A DNA stretch of 64,000 nucleotides from Bacteroidaceae bacterium (GTDB lineage: Bacteria; Bacteroidota; Bacteroidia; Bacteroidales; Bacteroidaceae): positions 1-64,000 of the forward strand of contig JAEEZS010000060.1 of NCBI GenBank assembly GCA_016291905.1, given 5' to 3'. Shown in pieces: positions 18,361 through 25,509 of the stretch. The notes below the pieces were generated by a model that searched no databases, was not told the DNA's origin, and worked only from the letters and a program-made list of their open reading frames with translations. Every line of letters begins with the position of its first letter. Within the stretch, counting starts at the first letter, position 1. The position numbers were made by a program, and so were the translations under genes.

Positions 18361-20046
18361 ATGGATGGGGATGAACTGGTGAACAGGTGCAAGGCAGGTG
18401 ACCGTCAGGCCTTGCATCAGCTTTATCTGCAATACAGGCCCCGGCTGCTCGCCATCTGCATGCACTATGCCAAAGACGGCGATGTGGCGGAAGACTTGCT
18501 GCACGACGCCTTTATCATTATCCTGACATCGCTGGACAAACTGCGGAGTGCCGACAAGCTGGAGCCGTGGATGGCGAGGATTGTCAGAAATGTGGGTTAT
18601 CACTATTGCAAACACATCGACCAGGAACAGGCTGCCCTCCAGCAAATGGAGAGCGAAGAACCCGTGGGGGAAGAGACGACGCCGATGCCTGACTACGACC
18701 AGCTGCAGGCGCTGGTTACCCAACTGCCCAAAGGCTATCAGCAGGTTTTCCGACTTTCGGTCTTTGAGGGGCTTTCCCATCAGGAGATTAGCCAAAAGCT
18801 TGGCATAGCGCCCCATACCTCCTCCTCGCAGCTCTCCCATGCAAAGCGGATGTTACAACGGCTTATCAAACAATCGTGGATGCTGATATTGCTGCTGTTC
18901 ATCGCCATTCCGATAGTCTGGACGCTGCTTCGCCAGACTGGGCCGACGGTGGAGCCAGAGGTGGCTGTGTCTGAAGCAAATATAGACTATCAGACATCAG
19001 ACTCCTATGCAGATAATACCCCTGCATCTGAGCCGCAGAACGAACATTTATCTGCCAGTCTGCAGCCTGTTAGTCTGAAGTCTAAAAAAGATAGTATAGA
19101 CTATCAGACTTCAGACTCCGTGACTGAAGATAATACCCCTGCATCCGAGCCGCAGAACGAACATTCGTCTGCCAGTCTGCAGCCTGTTAGTATGAAGTCT
19201 AAAAAAGATAGTCTGCAGTCTAAAGACGCTCCCGTTCTTCATCATCAGCCGTCCATTAGGTTCCGTTCGTCGTCGACTAACCAGTCATGGAAAGTCAGTG
19301 CCAGCGTGTGTGGCCCGGTGGGGCGGCGTGACGATTATTTGGCAGCAGCTACCATTGGCAGAGGCAGCTTCGATGCCTATAGTAACAGCAAGCTTTTGGC
19401 AACTCAGGTGTTCGGCAACTGGAAAGACTACGGACAATATCTAGATGCCAATGCATGGATGTTGAACGATATCGAAACCCGTTCCATCATGAACATTGCA
19501 TCCCAGAATGCAGCCATCAACGAAGGTGCTATGGAGGCCCACTACGTGCATCAGCTACCTGTCACTATTCAAATCAAGTTCACCCGTCAGCTCAACAGCC
19601 GTCTTTTCGTTGAAACTGGCCTCAGCCACACCCAACTTACCTCCACCGTCACCACAGGCAGTACTCAGGCCTATATTCAGGAGCATCAGCGAACAAACTA
19701 TCTCGGCCTTCCATTCAGCGTGGGTTGGCAGTGGTACAATAAGGCTCAGTTCAGCCTCTATTCTTCAGGTGGCATCATGCTTGAACTGCCCGTCCGCAGT
19801 ACCCTTGACGTGGTGCACATGGCAAACGGCTACAATACCTTCAGCAAGACATCGTCTCCCGCTATCCCCGTCCAGTGGTCGGCAATGCTTGGTTTCGGCA
19901 TCCAGTACGACCTTACACCCAGTCTCGGCATCTACATGGAGCCCAGCCTACAATACTTCGTGGGCAATGGCAGTACCCTTAAGACGTATCGTACGGAGCA
20001 TCCCGTCAGCATCTCTTTACCCCTTGGTATACGTTTCCATTGGTGA
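18361..20046 (+). CDS. ECF sigma factor fused to membrane helix and outer-membrane barrel
   Basis: A single open frame of 561 residues. Residues 1-90 form a sigma region 2 (ALHQLYLQYRPRLLAICMHY, DVAEDLLHDAFIIILTSLDKL, EPWMARIVRNVGYHYCKH). Residues 112-168 form sigma region 4 (LPKGYQQVFRLSVFEGLSHQEISQKLGI). A transmembrane helix follows (about 173-190, MLILLLFIAIPIVWTLL), then a Ser/Asp-rich linker with two 38-39 residue repeats (208-284), then about 260 residues with the alternating pattern of an outer-membrane barrel ending in PLGIRFHW. The topology implied is cytoplasmic sigma, periplasmic linker, outer-membrane barrel. A GTG at 18346 is an alternative start. Biological role is inferred only. 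Confidence 0.85.
   Translation: MDGDELVNRCKAGDRQALHQLYLQYRPRLLAICMHYAKDGDVAEDLLHDAFIIILTSLDKLRSADKLEPWMARIVRNVGYHYCKHIDQEQAALQQMESEEPVGEETTPMPDYDQLQALVTQLPKGYQQVFRLSVFEGLSHQEISQKLGIAPHTSSSQLSHAKRMLQRLIKQSWMLILLLFIAIPIVWTLLRQTGPTVEPEVAVSEANIDYQTSDSYADNTPASEPQNEHLSASLQPVSLKSKKDSIDYQTSDSVTEDNTPASEPQNEHSSASLQPVSMKSKKDSLQSKDAPVLHHQPSIRFRSSSTNQSWKVSASVCGPVGRRDDYLAAATIGRGSFDAYSNSKLLATQVFGNWKDYGQYLDANAWMLNDIETRSIMNIASQNAAINEGAMEAHYVHQLPVTIQIKFTRQLNSRLFVETGLSHTQLTSTVTTGSTQAYIQEHQRTNYLGLPFSVGWQWYNKAQFSLYSSGGIMLELPVRSTLDVVHMANGYNTFSKTSSPAIPVQWSAMLGFGIQYDLTPSLGIYMEPSLQYFVGNGSTLKTYRTEHPVSISLPLGIRFHW
18982..19212 (+). repeat. In-frame tandem duplication in sigma-barrel linker
   Basis: Two adjacent units, 18982-19095 (114 bases) and 19096-19212 (117 bases), encode near-identical linker segments beginning IDYQTSDS and ending KSKKDS. 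They differ by one codon insertion and few substitutions. The repeat lengthens the segment predicted to cross the periplasm. Confidence 0.85.
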
Positions 20047-20070
20047 AAAATCGGTAAGTTTTTCCGGAAA

Positions 20071-20102
20071 TTTGGTCAGGACGGCAAAAAGACGTACCTT
20101 TG
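20071..20102 (+). promoter_or_regulatory. Promoter of double-GNAT gene
   Basis: TTTG at 20071-20074, 20 bases, TACCTTTG at 20095-20102, a full consensus match. It lies just after the stop of the sigma-barrel gene and 24 bases before the ATG at 20126. Confidence 0.82.
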
Positions 20103-20125
20103 CAGCGTTTTATCAGAGCCGTACA

Positions 20126-21079
20126 ATGAAACTATTCAAGGCACTACTTGAGGATTTCGAGTCCGTTATGGCGTTCTACGACGATGTGACGGAACGAACG
20201 CCCGACATTGTGCGCTTTGCCCGATGGAGAAAAGGCGCACACCCTACTGAAGAAGGTATCCGGACCTATATCAACGAAGGGAGCATGTTCCTATATAAAG
20301 ATCGTGAAGTCATTGTCGGTGCAATGGCTGTTACTATGTATCAGGGCGAGGAATACCATGTCATCAAATGGTCAAAGCAAGTTGCTGACGACGAGGTGGC
20401 GGTAATTCATATCCTCGCCGTGAGTCCTGACCGTCAGGGTGAGGGTATCGGCTCGGAGATGATTCGCGAGGCAATCCGCCTCGCTTATGCAAATGGGAAG
20501 AAAGCTGTCCGTCTTGACGCCTTGGCTTCCAACACGCCGGCGCACGAAATCTACAAACGATTAGGTTTCGAGTTCCGAGGCCAGCAACATCTTTATGCCG
20601 AGAATACTAGCTGGACTGACTTCTACTTTTTTGAATATAAAGAAACCATTATAATTCATCTTATTGAAAAAGATAAATGGAAAGAAGCCTTGCAATTAGT
20701 GAAAGAGGTGTTCATAGAGTTTGAGGCGCCAGATTATTCCGACGAGGGTGTCGCTGATTTCATGCATGCAATCAGCGATGAATCCTATTTGAATATGCAC
20801 CGCTTTTATGGAGCGTATATTTGTGACAAGTTGGTAGGGGTGATTGCCACTCGTAACGAGCATCACCATATCGGACTGCTATTTGTTGATAGAAACTTTC
20901 AACGCAGGGGGATTGGTCGACTGCTGATTCAGCATATATTAAAAAGGAAGGACGAAGCCCCCATTACGGTGAATGCCTCTCCTTATGGTCACGAATTCTA
21001 CAATAAATTGGGATTCGAGGACACCAACGAAGAACAGATAACGAATGGCGTACGGTATTATCCGATGAGTAGGAAATAA
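20126..21079 (+). CDS. Protein with two GNAT acetyltransferase domains
   Basis: 317 residues made of two GNAT folds in tandem. The first (about 1-172) has VIHILAVSPDRQGEGIGSEMI with the acetyl-CoA loop and NTPAHEIYKRLGFEF. The second (about 175-317) has HHIGLLFVDRNFQRRGIGRLL and GHEFYNKLGFE. Both retain the Q/R-x-x-G-x-G/A loop. The substrates are unknown. The open frame extends upstream through the previous gene, but the promoter and ATG at 20126 fix the start. Confidence 0.87.
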   Translation: MKLFKALLEDFESVMAFYDDVTERTPDIVRFARWRKGAHPTEEGIRTYINEGSMFLYKDREVIVGAMAVTMYQGEEYHVIKWSKQVADDEVAVIHILAVSPDRQGEGIGSEMIREAIRLAYANGKKAVRLDALASNTPAHEIYKRLGFEFRGQQHLYAENTSWTDFYFFEYKETIIIHLIEKDKWKEALQLVKEVFIEFEAPDYSDEGVADFMHAISDESYLNMHRFYGAYICDKLVGVIATRNEHHHIGLLFVDRNFQRRGIGRLLIQHILKRKDEAPITVNASPYGHEFYNKLGFEDTNEEQITNGVRYYPMSRK

Positions 21080-21094
21080 TTTCTAATTCTCTTC

Positions 21095-21586
21095 ATGGCA
21101 AATCTCATTACGTGCATCAGAATTGTGTGCAGCCTGGCGTTGTTGTTTTGTGCGGCATTCTCTCCGGCGTTTTATGGACTGTATGCCGTAGCGGGATTAT
21201 CCGACATCGTTGACGGATGGGTGGCGAGACGGACAAATACCGCCAGCGAGTTTGGTGCCAAGTTGGACACCGTTGCAGACGGCGTCTTTGTCGTTGTTTG
21301 TCTTGTAAAGTTGATTCCTGTCCTGAACATCCCCGTCTGGCTTTATGTCTGGGTGGTGCTGATTGCCTCAATCAAGCTAACGGGCATCGTTTCAGGATAT
21401 GTCGTGCAAAGGCGTTTTGTGGCAGTCCATTCCGTGATGAATAAGGTTGCAGGGGGGCTGCTGTTCTTGCTGCCGCTGACATTATCCTTTATTAATATAA
21501 GGTATAGCGCAGCCGTGGTTTGCCTGTTTGCTACATACGCGGCGATTCAGGAAGGGCACATTATCCGAACAAAAAACAGCAGTTGA
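21095..21586 (+). CDS. CDP-alcohol phosphatidyltransferase family protein
   Basis: Integral membrane enzyme of 163 residues that would join a CDP-activated lipid to an alcohol such as glycerol-phosphate, inositol or serine. The signature D-x2-DG-x2-AR-x8-G-x3-D-x3-D is complete within residues 36-62 (SDIVDGWVARR ... GAKLDTVADG). Several hydrophobic helices follow. The alcohol acceptor cannot be told from the sequence. It lies 15 bases after the double-GNAT gene and probably shares its transcript. Confidence 0.88.
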   Translation: MANLITCIRIVCSLALLFCAAFSPAFYGLYAVAGLSDIVDGWVARRTNTASEFGAKLDTVADGVFVVVCLVKLIPVLNIPVWLYVWVVLIASIKLTGIVSGYVVQRRFVAVHSVMNKVAGGLLFLLPLTLSFINIRYSAAVVCLFATYAAIQEGHIIRTKNSS

Positions 21587-21669
21587 TGTCACCTTTTGCT
21601 TTTCTGACTTGTTATATAGGCGAACTGGTTCAGAAAACAAATGTTTAACTAATAAAATGAAAAAGAAAA

Positions 21670-22167
21670 ATGAGTCCTTATTCACTTGACACCTTAATGG
21701 AAATTATTGTCTCCATTGCATGCGGATGCGTGCTTCCCATCATGGCCATTTGGTTGGTTACACGGATGAAAGCAAACGAGTCAAAAGACCGCACAAAGAT
21801 TGTTCTGACAGCTATTGAGAAGAACCCAGACATGGATCTCGAAGAGTTGATGAAGAAGATGACTCCCCAGCGGAAGTCGCTGAAAGAAAGGATGCTCTCG
21901 AAAATGATGTGGGGCACCATCATCACCTTTATCGGCGCATGCTTCACAGGGTTTGGTATCTATGGTCACCATGCATTTAATCCATTCAAGAACGGAGATG
22001 TTGATGCAACTTTAATTTCCACCTATGGTTGGGCCAATTATGCCCTGTATATCGGTGTAATCCTTTTGGCAGTGGGCATTGCCCTTCTTCTCTATTATTT
22101 CATAGGCAAGAAAGTCCTCGCCAAGGAGATTGAGGCAGAGGAGAGAAAACTGACAGAACAGGCGTAA
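21670..22167 (+). CDS. DUF6249 membrane protein
   Basis: 165-residue membrane protein resembling DUF6249: an N-terminal helix (IIVSIACGCVLPIMAIWLVTRMK), a soluble segment with TKIVLTAIEKNPDMDLEELMKKM, and two further helices. In Bacteroidales this family is found directly upstream of ECF sigma factor genes, as here (three bases before the next start). A role in the regulation of that sigma factor is likely but unproven. Confidence 0.8.
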   Translation: MSPYSLDTLMEIIVSIACGCVLPIMAIWLVTRMKANESKDRTKIVLTAIEKNPDMDLEELMKKMTPQRKSLKERMLSKMMWGTIITFIGACFTGFGIYGHHAFNPFKNGDVDATLISTYGWANYALYIGVILLAVGIALLLYYFIGKKVLAKEIEAEERKLTEQA

Positions 22168-22170
22168 CCC

Positions 22171-22653
22171 GTGACACGCGAAGTATTTATAGCCCATGTG
22201 GAGCGTGAGCAGGAGGCCCTGCGGGGCTTCATGCTCGCCCTCTGCTGCGGCAACAGGGACGATGCCGACGACCTGGCACAGGATGCGCTGGTAAAGGCCT
22301 ACCTCTCGTCGGCGGGCTATCAGGACAGGGGGCGGTTCCGCTCGTGGCTCTTCAAGATTGCCTACAATACGTTCCTCAACCACGTGGCAAGCCGACAAAC
22401 CGCGGAGAGCATCGACGAGGCACGGACGCTCGTCAGCGACGTCTCAGCCGACTCTTCCTTCGAACACCAGGATCTTTACCTCGCCCTGCGCACCCTTCCG
22501 AAAAAAGAACGCTCGGCCATCACGCTGTTCTACCTCAGCGGCTACAACGTCAAGGAGATTGCCTCCATTACCGAGACCTCTGTGGAGGCCGTGAAAAAAC
22601 AGCTCTCGCGAGGCCGTGACAGACTGAGGGAGGCATTGAAGATTGAAGATTGA
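22171..22653 (+). CDS. ECF-type RNA polymerase sigma factor
   Basis: 160-residue sigma-70 family protein. Region 2 is seen at about 10-75 (DDADDLAQDALVKAYLSSAGYQDRGRFRSWLFKIAYNTFLNH) and region 4 at about 105-155 (ALRTLPKKERSAITLFYLSGYNVKEIASITE). It starts with GTG three bases after the DUF6249 stop. The last codons (LKIED and stop) are formed by the GAAGATT repeat that follows, so the C terminus has probably been remodelled by the repeat. Confidence 0.92.
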   Translation: MTREVFIAHVEREQEALRGFMLALCCGNRDDADDLAQDALVKAYLSSAGYQDRGRFRSWLFKIAYNTFLNHVASRQTAESIDEARTLVSDVSADSSFEHQDLYLALRTLPKKERSAITLFYLSGYNVKEIASITETSVEAVKKQLSRGRDRLREALKIED

Positions 22654-22735
22654 AGATTAAAGATTGAGAATTGTAGATTGAAGATTGAGAATGGATAAAG
22701 TATTAACTATGAACTATGAATTGTGAACTATGAAC
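22633..22735 (+). repeat. GAAGATT and AACTATGA low-complexity repeats
   Basis: Degenerate GAAGATTGAA-type heptamers run from within the last codons of the sigma gene to about 22692, followed by AACTATGA-type copies that include the start codon of the next gene. No other feature is visible in this gap. Confidence 0.65.
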
Positions 22736-23131
22736 TCAGATAAAGCCCTTGAGGACGTGTTCCTCGCCCAGACGCCCCGTTTCACGGACAACGACGCCTT
22801 CATGGCTTCGCTCACGAAGCGCTTGGATGCGGTGGAGTACGTCAAGCGCTTTCAGGAGGCCACCCTCCGCCGCTACAAGATGATGATGTTGGCGGCCTTC
22901 GTGGTGGGTATCATTAGCGGAGCCCTTGCCGTCATGTACGTGCTCTCCACACCTGCCGACGTCCCCCTCTTCACGTTCCGCATGCACTCGGCTGTACTTT
23001 CGTGGCTGTCCGAGAACTCACGCATTATCATGGCCACCACCCTCGCGTTTCTGATAACGTTGGGACTCATTAGCATTGTGGGGAATGTGCAGGACATCGT
23101 GCGAATGCGCGCTAAGGAGATAGAAATGTGA
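22730..23131 (+). CDS. Membrane protein following ECF sigma factor
   Basis: 133 residues with two helices (about 50-72, MMMLAAFVVGIISGALAVMYVL, and about 98-120, IIMATTLAFLITLGLISIVG). The first 48 residues are soluble and would face the cytoplasm. Position directly after a sigma gene and small N-terminal domain suggest an anti-sigma factor, but no zinc-binding HxxxCxxC motif is present and the family is not recognised. Confidence 0.65.
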   Translation: MNSDKALEDVFLAQTPRFTDNDAFMASLTKRLDAVEYVKRFQEATLRRYKMMMLAAFVVGIISGALAVMYVLSTPADVPLFTFRMHSAVLSWLSENSRIIMATTLAFLITLGLISIVGNVQDIVRMRAKEIEM

Positions 23132-23137
23132 CGACGT

Positions 23138-24373
23138 ATGGAAACAGACAGACTGTTTTTGCGCCGGTGGCGCGAGAGTGATGCCGAGGCGCTGTACCGC
23201 TATGCCAGCGACCCCGAAGTTGGGCCTCGGGCAGGCTGGCCTCCGCACAAGAGCGTGGAGGAGAGCCGCGAGATTATCTGCACCGTCTTCAACACGGAAA
23301 CCATGTGGGCGGTGGTGTGGAAGGAGACTGACGAGGCCATTGGCTGCGTGGGATATCTTCCTGCTGAGGCCTCGAACCTGACGATTGCCGCCGACGAGTG
23401 CGAGGTGGGCTACTGGATTGCCCGTCCGTACTGGGGGAGGGGCATCTGCACGGAGGCCCTGCGGAGAGTCATCGACTATTGCTTCAAGGAGAAGGGCTTC
23501 ACCACGCTGTGGGGCAGCTATTTCCCCGACAATCCCGCCTCGGGCCGCGTGATGGAGAAGTGCGGCTTTGTGGCGACGGGCGAGAAGGTGCTCTGCCCGC
23601 ACCTCGCCGTAGGAGCCGACCGTCCCGTGAGCGTAATGCGATTAGTAAACAACCCGATAATCATAGAGAAAAAAGATGAAAATACTGGTTTTAACGGAAG
23701 TCCCAAGAGAGAGAAAAGCGACACAATGCACATCACGAGGGCGTTCCTCGAAGGGATGCAGGAGGCTGCGCCGCAGGAGGTGACCCTCGTTCATGTCATC
23801 GACCGTCACATCGAGTACTGCACCGGCCGCTTTGCCTGCAAACGAAACGGAGGCACCTGCATCCACAACGACGACATGCGTGAGATTCTGGAGGAGATTC
23901 TGACGAGCGACCTGCTGCTGTTCAACTTCCCACTATACAGCTACGCGATGCCTGCGCCGCTGAAGGCGCTGCTGGACCGCACGATGCCGCTCTCGTCGAT
24001 GGCGATGCGGAAGGTGGGCGACCGTTATGAACATCCTTGCCAGGCCGATTTCTCCCGTCTGCGCTACCTGATGATCTGCTGCTGCGGCTTTCCGAACAGC
24101 CGTCACAACTTCGAGCCTGCCGTCGCACAGTTTAAGCTCTGTTTCCCGGGTAACCACACCATCATCACCGTCCCTGAAAGCCCGATGTTCAATGCCCCTG
24201 AGGCCGACGTGGTGACAAAGCCCCGTCTGGCACTTGTCCGCAAGGCTGGGAAACAGTATGCCGAAACGGGCACGATTGATGCCGACCTGCTGGCGGAGAT
24301 TGGCTCGCCGATGATTCCCGAGGAAACCTACGCTGCCATCGTCAACGCTACCACCGCTCCCCCCGCTTCATAA
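23138..24373 (+). CDS. GNAT acetyltransferase merged in frame with FMN-dependent oxidoreductase
   Basis: 411 residues. Residues 1-170 are a RimJ-type GNAT domain (ARPYWGRGICTEALR, NPASGRVMEKCGFVATGEK). From about residue 190 the sequence becomes a flavodoxin-like NADPH-dependent FMN reductase (NGSPKREKSDTMHITRAFLEGM, GGTCIHNDDM, LFNFPLYSYAMPAPLKALLDR). The classical start of such reductases, MKILVLNGSPK, is present at 23675 but split between two frames: ATGAAAATACTGGTTTTA is followed by ACGG where AACGG is expected. One lost A would merge two formerly separate genes. Either a recent fusion or a sequencing or assembly error. Confidence 0.75.
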   Translation: METDRLFLRRWRESDAEALYRYASDPEVGPRAGWPPHKSVEESREIICTVFNTETMWAVVWKETDEAIGCVGYLPAEASNLTIAADECEVGYWIARPYWGRGICTEALRRVIDYCFKEKGFTTLWGSYFPDNPASGRVMEKCGFVATGEKVLCPHLAVGADRPVSVMRLVNNPIIIEKKDENTGFNGSPKREKSDTMHITRAFLEGMQEAAPQEVTLVHVIDRHIEYCTGRFACKRNGGTCIHNDDMREILEEILTSDLLLFNFPLYSYAMPAPLKALLDRTMPLSSMAMRKVGDRYEHPCQADFSRLRYLMICCCGFPNSRHNFEPAVAQFKLCFPGNHTIITVPESPMFNAPEADVVTKPRLALVRKAGKQYAETGTIDADLLAEIGSPMIPEETYAAIVNATTAPPAS

Positions 24374-24461
24374 AAGACGCTTGCAAGCCATTGTGTCCTG
24401 ATAAGCTTTTTCTGCTCTGCCATTCCCTGCAAAAAAGGCTTCTTTCCTTCCTCTTTTTCTT

Positions 24462-24548
24462 AAAACCCAATTGGGTTTTAATTAAGACTCAGCTGTGTTT
24501 TAATTAAGACTCAATTGGATTTTAATTAAAACTCAATTGAGATTTAAG
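24462..24548. repeat. Four palindromic units at exact 22-bp period
   Basis: Units centred at 24470.5, 24492.5, 24514.5 and 24536.5, each with a CAATTG or CAGCTG core and separated by TTTTAATTAA. The first, AAAACCCAATTGGGTTTT (24462-24479), is a perfect 18-bp palindrome. The array lies between convergent genes ending at 24373 and 24606, so it could serve as a terminator cluster or a protein-binding site. A single diverged copy (CCAATTG then TTAAGGAA) is seen near 35218. Confidence 0.8.
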
Positions 24549-24605
24549 GAATTTATCAAGCGCCGGCAAGAGTTTTTTAGGGGAAAACACATATTTCCCC
24601 CTGTT

Positions 24606-25277
24606 TTACCAGACGTAGGGAACGAGCCGCCAGCGGACACGCTGCTTGTATTCGCGATAGCCTTCAAGTTCCTGCTCGAGCACTGTTTCTTCGTTCCTAA
24701 TCCGTTTAACAATAATGGGGATATACAGCAGCATGATGACGAATGACCAAAACGATGCGAGGATGACGGGCGTCGCGAGAAAGAGTATCAGCGTGGCGGT
24801 GTACATGGGGTGACGGACGATGCCATAAAACCCCGTGTCGACAACCTGCTGATGCTCCTGCACCTCAATCGTTCTTGAAAGCCAAACGTTTTCGCGCATG
24901 ACCTCGGCATACATGACGTAGCCCAGCAGGAAGATAATGGCTGCCGCAATCACAAGCCAATCGGGAGCCGTCCACCACCCAAATCGATGGTTGAGGCCTG
25001 CCGTAACAAACATAGCAATAAAAAGGATGCCGCTCAAGTGGACGACGCTCTTCTGCTCTCCTTCTTTTTCTTTGGCGTCAAGGCGCTTGCGGAGAAGCGC
25101 AGGGCTTCGGCTCATCAGCACAAACCCCATCACAAGCATTGGCACGAACAACACGCCGATGAACAGCCATGCCTGCGGGTAGGCGAGCGTTCCCGCTGGA
25201 ATAAACAGCAACGCCATCACGAGTGCCAACCCTATGACGAATTTCGTCAGGGCTTGAAAGAACAGTTGTTTTGTCAT
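24606..25277 (-). CDS. Isoprenylcysteine carboxyl methyltransferase-like membrane protein
   Basis: 223-residue membrane protein of the ICMT/PEMT-type methyltransferase family, which uses S-adenosylmethionine. About five hydrophobic helices; the conserved C-terminal half holds TGFYGIVRHPMYTA (substrate and cofactor site) and RIRNEETVLEQELEGYREYKQ. Bacterial members act on unknown small lipophilic thiols or lipids. It reads toward the palindrome array and has a strong promoter at 25310-25341. Confidence 0.88.
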   Translation of the reverse strand: MTKQLFFQALTKFVIGLALVMALLFIPAGTLAYPQAWLFIGVLFVPMLVMGFVLMSRSPALLRKRLDAKEKEGEQKSVVHLSGILFIAMFVTAGLNHRFGWWTAPDWLVIAAAIIFLLGYVMYAEVMRENVWLSRTIEVQEHQQVVDTGFYGIVRHPMYTATLILFLATPVILASFWSFVIMLLYIPIIVKRIRNEETVLEQELEGYREYKQRVRWRLVPYVW

Positions 25278-25309
25278 TGTACCTTTTTATATTATTGTTT
25301 TTCTGACGG

Positions 25310-25341
25310 CAAAAGTAATGAATTCGCAGCGAAAAAACAAA
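25310..25341 (-). promoter_or_regulatory. Promoter of ICMT-like gene
   Basis: Minus strand TTTG (25341-25338), 20 bases, TACTTTTG (25317-25310). Full consensus match, 33 bases upstream of the ATG. Confidence 0.8.
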
Positions 25342-25374
25342 TTTGCAAGTAAAATAGGTTTTGCTCAGGATAAA

Positions 25375-25406
25375 TTTACATTATCTCTCACCTTGCACTA
25401 TCTTTA
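25375..25406 (+). promoter_or_regulatory. Decayed duplicate promoter
   Basis: This copy has TTTA, 20 bases and TATCTTTA. It is a near-identical duplicate of the promoter at 25458-25489, placed 83 bases upstream, but both consensus G residues have become A. It is therefore expected to be inactive. Confidence 0.7.
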
Positions 25407-25457
25407 ATCCCCTGCGGGGCTTTTAGATAGGCTGCGGCTCGGATAATTGCAAATAAA

Positions 25458-25489
25458 TTTGCATTATCTCTCACCTTGCACTATCTTTG
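25458..25489 (+). promoter_or_regulatory. Promoter of DUF4105 gene
   Basis: TTTG at 25458-25461, 20 bases, TATCTTTG at 25482-25489, full consensus. The ATG used at 25510 is 20 bases downstream, so an upstream in-frame ATG at 25447 cannot be the start from this promoter. Confidence 0.83.
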
Positions 25490-25509
25490 CAAGAATTTTT
25501 GAAATAAGT

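Noticed and set aside
19496-20125. N-terminal extension of the double-GNAT gene
   Set aside because: It reads a different frame of the sigma-barrel gene; a full-consensus promoter at 20071-20102 and ATG at 20126 mark the true start.
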